Part shown: positions 61,467 to 64,000 of the stretch, piece after piece
How the letters are laid out: each line of letters opens with the position of its first letter
Position numbering within the stretch: position 1 is the first letter of the stretch
Assembly: GCA_964249755.1 (NCBI GenBank)
Contig: CAXUDB010000002.1
Location: forward strand, 1,178,001 to 1,242,000
Origin: Ilyomonas sp964249755
GTDB lineage: Bacteria; Bacteroidota; Bacteroidia; Chitinophagales; Chitinophagaceae
DNA length: 64,000 nt
Direction of reading: 5' to 3'
Translations under genes and position numbers: made by a program
The notes under the pieces: model-generated
Databases searched by the model: none
Seen by the model: the letters and a program-made list of their open reading frames with translations, nothing else
What the model was told of the DNA's origin: nothing

Positions 61467-63284
61467 TCACTCCTCTTTTTTTGTGGCTTTAAAAGTTCCG
61501 TTGGGTTGAATAAATAACAGCTCAGTTATTTTACCGGAAGCATCATTATGAAACTGTAGCGAGTAGCCGGTGAGTGTTTTAATGTTAAACTTGTCCTTAT
61601 CTACCGGCACCAGCTCATATTCAGGTTGCCCTTGGATAAATACGTACAGCACGCTGTCTGATTTAATATACACTTTTGCCACCGCACCAGGTGCCAGCTC
61701 ATAGTTGCCTACATACTTTTTTAAACTGTCTTTTGGCACTGGTTTCACTTCGGGTAACCGCTCAAATTCAATTGGTTTAACGCCGGCTTCCAATTCCATG
61801 GATAGTTTGTTAATATCGCCGTTGTTATCCATTTCAAAATGCGCCACTGTTGCATCAGATGTGTCAAAGCTGAGGTTCATTTTTACCAGAAGATCGAAGA
61901 TATCATAGTTTTTAGGACGGAAGTAAACCATCTTAGACAGGTTGTTTACGATAAGCGAATCGTGAACCAGCTTCACTTGTATGTTGCCATAGCCTTTGTT
62001 GTTATACAAACCTGTATAGCTTTCTAAGCTGTGTGTAGGTGGGTGTTTGACAGAGTTTTCTTTTACTTTCGATTTTTCAGCTTCTTTAGCTGCTTGGTTG
62101 TCTTTTTTACGTTGCTGAATGATTCTTCCATCCCAGTCAATATATTTTAAACCCAGTAACTTATCGGCTATTATGTTTCGAACCACAGATGGCACAGAAG
62201 ATCCATTCTGATTGGTGAGCACAACGATGCCTACACTATCAGATGGAAAGAAAGAAGTGCTGGCGCTGAAACCATCAATATTGCCACCATGCTCCACACG
62301 GTAATGTCCACGGTAAGAAGACAGAAACCAGCCGAAACCATAGTTGGAGAAAAACACATCCGGTGTTTCATGCGTGGGAAGTGCACCATTAATCACCATC
62401 TGGCTGCTGATGGCTTCTGCAGCGTAGCCGGCGGGCAAAATTTCTTTGCCTTCATACTTTCCGCCATTGATCCACACCGTTACCCATTTTGCCATATCGT
62501 TCACGCTGCTATTTATAGCGCCTGCAGGTGCCATTGCATTTATGTTGTAATAGTCCATCTTATCAATAGCAGTATCTCCTTCTACAGTGTAGCCGGTAGC
62601 CTTGTCATCGGTCTTCATCCAGTCGTTGATAGCTACGGTTGAGCGAGACATACCCAAAGGCTGAAAGAATTTTTCTTTGATGTTGTCTTCCCAACTTTTG
62701 CCGGTTAGTTTTTCTGCTACTACGCCTTGCAGCAAGAACATAAAATTGTTGTACTGCCACCGCTGCCGCAACGGTACAGAAGGTTCCAAATATTGTATGC
62801 GCTGCACAAGGCTGTCGCGACTGCTGGTAGTGAAGAAATACCACGAGTTGTCGTGTCTCGGCAATCCTGTGCGATGACTCATCATATCACGCAGAGTCAC
62901 TGTATTGTTGAGATCGGTGTTGTAAAAAGAAACATTCGGTAGATAGGTTCTTACCGATTTGTCGAAATCTACCTTGCCATCCTTATTTAGAATTCCCAAT
63001 AAGCCTGCAGTGAACGCTTTTGTGCAACTGCCAATGGCAAAAATGGTGTTGGGCGTAACCGGTGTTTTCTTTTCAATATCGCTATAACCAAACCCTTTGC
63101 TGTAAATCACTTTTTTTTTCTCCACTACAGCAACCGCGAAACCTGCGGCTTTGAAGTTTTTAAGCACTCTGGCAAAGGCAGTATCTAAACCTGTAAGCCG
63201 GCTAACTATTGAGGTTTGTTTTTGCGAAAAGGTATTTGTTAATCCATATAACAGGAAGATGGCAAGTGCAATAATAGGTTTCAT
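61467..63284 (-). CDS. Secreted serine hydrolase, beta-lactamase family, with C-terminal DUF3471-like domains
   Basis: 605 residues with signal peptide (MKPIIALAIFLLYGLTNTFS). The catalytic domain (about 30-400) has SxxK at 86-89 (SCTK), YxN at 178-180 (YNN) and HGG in RVEHGGNIDG replacing KTG. The rest (about 420-605) has two beta-rich segments beginning LESYTGLYNN and LKKYVGNYEL, the DUF3471-type pattern often following such hydrolases. Likely a periplasmic or surface peptidase or esterase; substrate unknown. Confidence 0.88.
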   Translation of the reverse strand: MKPIIALAIFLLYGLTNTFSQKQTSIVSRLTGLDTAFARVLKNFKAAGFAVAVVEKKKVIYSKGFGYSDIEKKTPVTPNTIFAIGSCTKAFTAGLLGILNKDGKVDFDKSVRTYLPNVSFYNTDLNNTVTLRDMMSHRTGLPRHDNSWYFFTTSSRDSLVQRIQYLEPSVPLRQRWQYNNFMFLLQGVVAEKLTGKSWEDNIKEKFFQPLGMSRSTVAINDWMKTDDKATGYTVEGDTAIDKMDYYNINAMAPAGAINSSVNDMAKWVTVWINGGKYEGKEILPAGYAAEAISSQMVINGALPTHETPDVFFSNYGFGWFLSSYRGHYRVEHGGNIDGFSASTSFFPSDSVGIVVLTNQNGSSVPSVVRNIIADKLLGLKYIDWDGRIIQQRKKDNQAAKEAEKSKVKENSVKHPPTHSLESYTGLYNNKGYGNIQVKLVHDSLIVNNLSKMVYFRPKNYDIFDLLVKMNLSFDTSDATVAHFEMDNNGDINKLSMELEAGVKPIEFERLPEVKPVPKDSLKKYVGNYELAPGAVAKVYIKSDSVLYVFIQGQPEYELVPVDKDKFNIKTLTGYSLQFHNDASGKITELLFIQPNGTFKATKKEE

Positions 63285-63751
63285 TGAAACGATGATTAGT
63301 TGGTTAATAGCAAAGCGAAAGTAAGTAGAAAAAGAAAGGAGGAACCGGTAATGCTTAAAATTATGTCAGTCCGCAATCTCAATGTGTAGCTATAATACTT
63401 TACTGCATAATGGTGTTCTCATTTCCATCATTTATTAGCGAAAAAATGCGGATAAAAAATTTATGCAGATAAAATAACCGTAATTACATTATACTATCTT
63501 ACAGAATCAGGTTAGAATTCTTGAAATGGCTGTATTGCTACTTATTTTCCTAAACAGTAAAGGAAAGATGTCTCCTGCCAACACATTTCAGTCACCTATC
63601 ATTTCGACAATAGGAGAAGTTTCTCAATTTTGAAGTAGCAGTATTCACCGGAACCATTTCTCCGCGTTCGCCAAGATGGTACCAGTTATTTCAATTTAAT
63701 TCCTCTCAAACCCTAAGTCTCAAACAGCCTCTTAGAAGAAACACAAATGAG

Positions 63752-63898
63752 AATCAAGGAAACTGAAATAGAAATCGAGTAAACAATAACTGTCTGAAAG
63801 GAAGCAATATTGGTCTAAGAGAAGACCGGAACAGGCTAAGAGAAAACAGTATGGGTTTACGAGACACAAAAAGGGAATTTAAAAAGAGGAAAAGGATT
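63752..63898. repeat. Intergenic array C: degenerate 21-bp period
   Basis: Unit starts at 63752, 63773, 63794, 63815, 63836, 63857 and 63878, for example CTAAGAGAAGACCGGAACAGG and CTAAGAGAAAACAGTATGGGT. The period is exactly 21 bp but the words differ from arrays A and B. Read in one frame it gives heptads (LREDRNR, LRENSMG, LRDTKRE) without a start codon. The rest of 63285-63751 shows no gene or repeat that I can recognise. Confidence 0.6.
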
Positions 63899-63907
63899 TT
63901 TTGCAAT

Positions 63908-63945
63908 GCTAACAATTGTTAGCTTACTTCGCATCCATAATTTAT
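63908..63945 (+). promoter_or_regulatory. Promoter and palindromic operator of the acyl-CoA dehydrogenase gene
   Basis: A perfect 16-bp palindrome GCTAACAATTGTTAGC (63908-63923) contains a TTG (63916-63918) followed after exactly 19 nt by TAATTTAT (63938-63945), a -7 box with two mismatches. The operator therefore covers the -33 element, as for TetR-type repressors of fatty-acid genes. Confidence 0.55.
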
Positions 63946-63948
63946 ATC

Positions 63949-64000
63949 ATGAATGTAGAATTAACGGAAGAGCAAAAGATGATAAAAAACGCTGCCCGCG
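63949..64000 (+). CDS. Acyl-CoA dehydrogenase (5' end only)
   Basis: The last 52 bases encode MNVELTEEQKMIKNAAR, the typical opening of acyl-CoA dehydrogenases (ELTEEQxMIxxxAR). The gene continues past the window. The start sits 3 nt after the -7 box. It would take part in fatty-acid beta-oxidation like the enoyl-CoA hydratase at 17324-18097. Confidence 0.75.
   Translation, partial: MNVELTEEQKMIKNAAR

Noticed and set aside
63767..63925. Small ORF encoding Leu-heptads in array C
   Set aside because: No ATG/GTG/TTG start in the open part before the repeats, a stop in the operator palindrome, and poor codon character.

Overview
The window looks like a chromosomal segment of a Bacteroidota bacterium, most likely family Chitinophagaceae. 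The lineage evidence is: TAnnTTTG-type -7 promoter boxes instead of E. coli-type promoters and few Shine-Dalgarno sites; a T9SS type A sorting-domain protein; a GLPGLI protein next to a CarboxypepD_reg/outer-membrane beta-barrel receptor; paired DUF1573 proteins; DUF4834; and the short Bacteroidota form of AMP nucleosidase. This assignment rests on family knowledge and remembered gene content, not on a database search.

Layout. 1-8.4 kb: the 3' part of a pentameric ligand-gated ion channel homologue, cysS, then a minus-strand run rlmD - rhomboid - rhomboid - EEP phosphatase - EEP phosphatase. 8.4-19.3 kb: YkgJ-like protein, fatty acid hydroxylase, AMP nucleosidase, lone HsdR_N-like protein, two DUF1573 proteins, GT9, YrdC/Sua5, a serine hydrolase lipoprotein, GlmU-like nucleotidyltransferase, tpiA, enoyl-CoA hydratase and mnmA. 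19.4-30.6 kb: accessory-looking stretch with a T9SS protein, two conserved unknowns, a histidine-kinase-like protein without an ATPase domain, a tandem pair of GT-A-like proteins, GlcG/HbpS, YdjC deacetylase, tRNA-Pro, a heavy-metal-domain protein, pyrE and a NUDIX protein. 30.8-48.7 kb: fused trehalose synthase/phosphatase, a 2-oxoacid dehydrogenase E2, cinA, dacB, GLPGLI/receptor pair, glgB, phosphoglycerate mutase, a repeat protein, glnS, AI-2E transporter and L,D-transpeptidase. 48.8-54.5 kb: the rimP-nusA-infB operon, DUF4834 and tRNA-Ala. 54.6-60.7 kb: an L-rhamnose catabolic cluster with a divergent GntR regulator. 60.8-64 kb: a DUF4159-like pseudogene, a small hydrophilic protein, a second serine hydrolase and the first codons of an acyl-CoA dehydrogenase.

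How genes work together. The rhamnose genes give isomerase, kinase and a fused aldolase/lactaldehyde dehydrogenase, so rhamnose would be converted to DHAP and lactate; tpiA and gpmA lie elsewhere in the window. glgB and the trehalose fusion supply storage and stress glucans. rimP-nusA-infB is the classical translation/transcription operon and shows candidate regulatory hairpins before rimP and between nusA and infB.

The least explained signals are non-coding. Two intergenic arrays (21265-21443 and 35977-36071) are built from 11-bp boxes placed on an exact 21-bp lattice, each box in either orientation. A third, unrelated-sequence 21-bp array lies at about 63752-63898. Two copies of a 170-368 bp element with inverted ends sit flush against gene ends. 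Several genes have a TAnnTTTG or TAnnTTCG box only 4-7 nt before the start codon, which suggests leaderless mRNAs.
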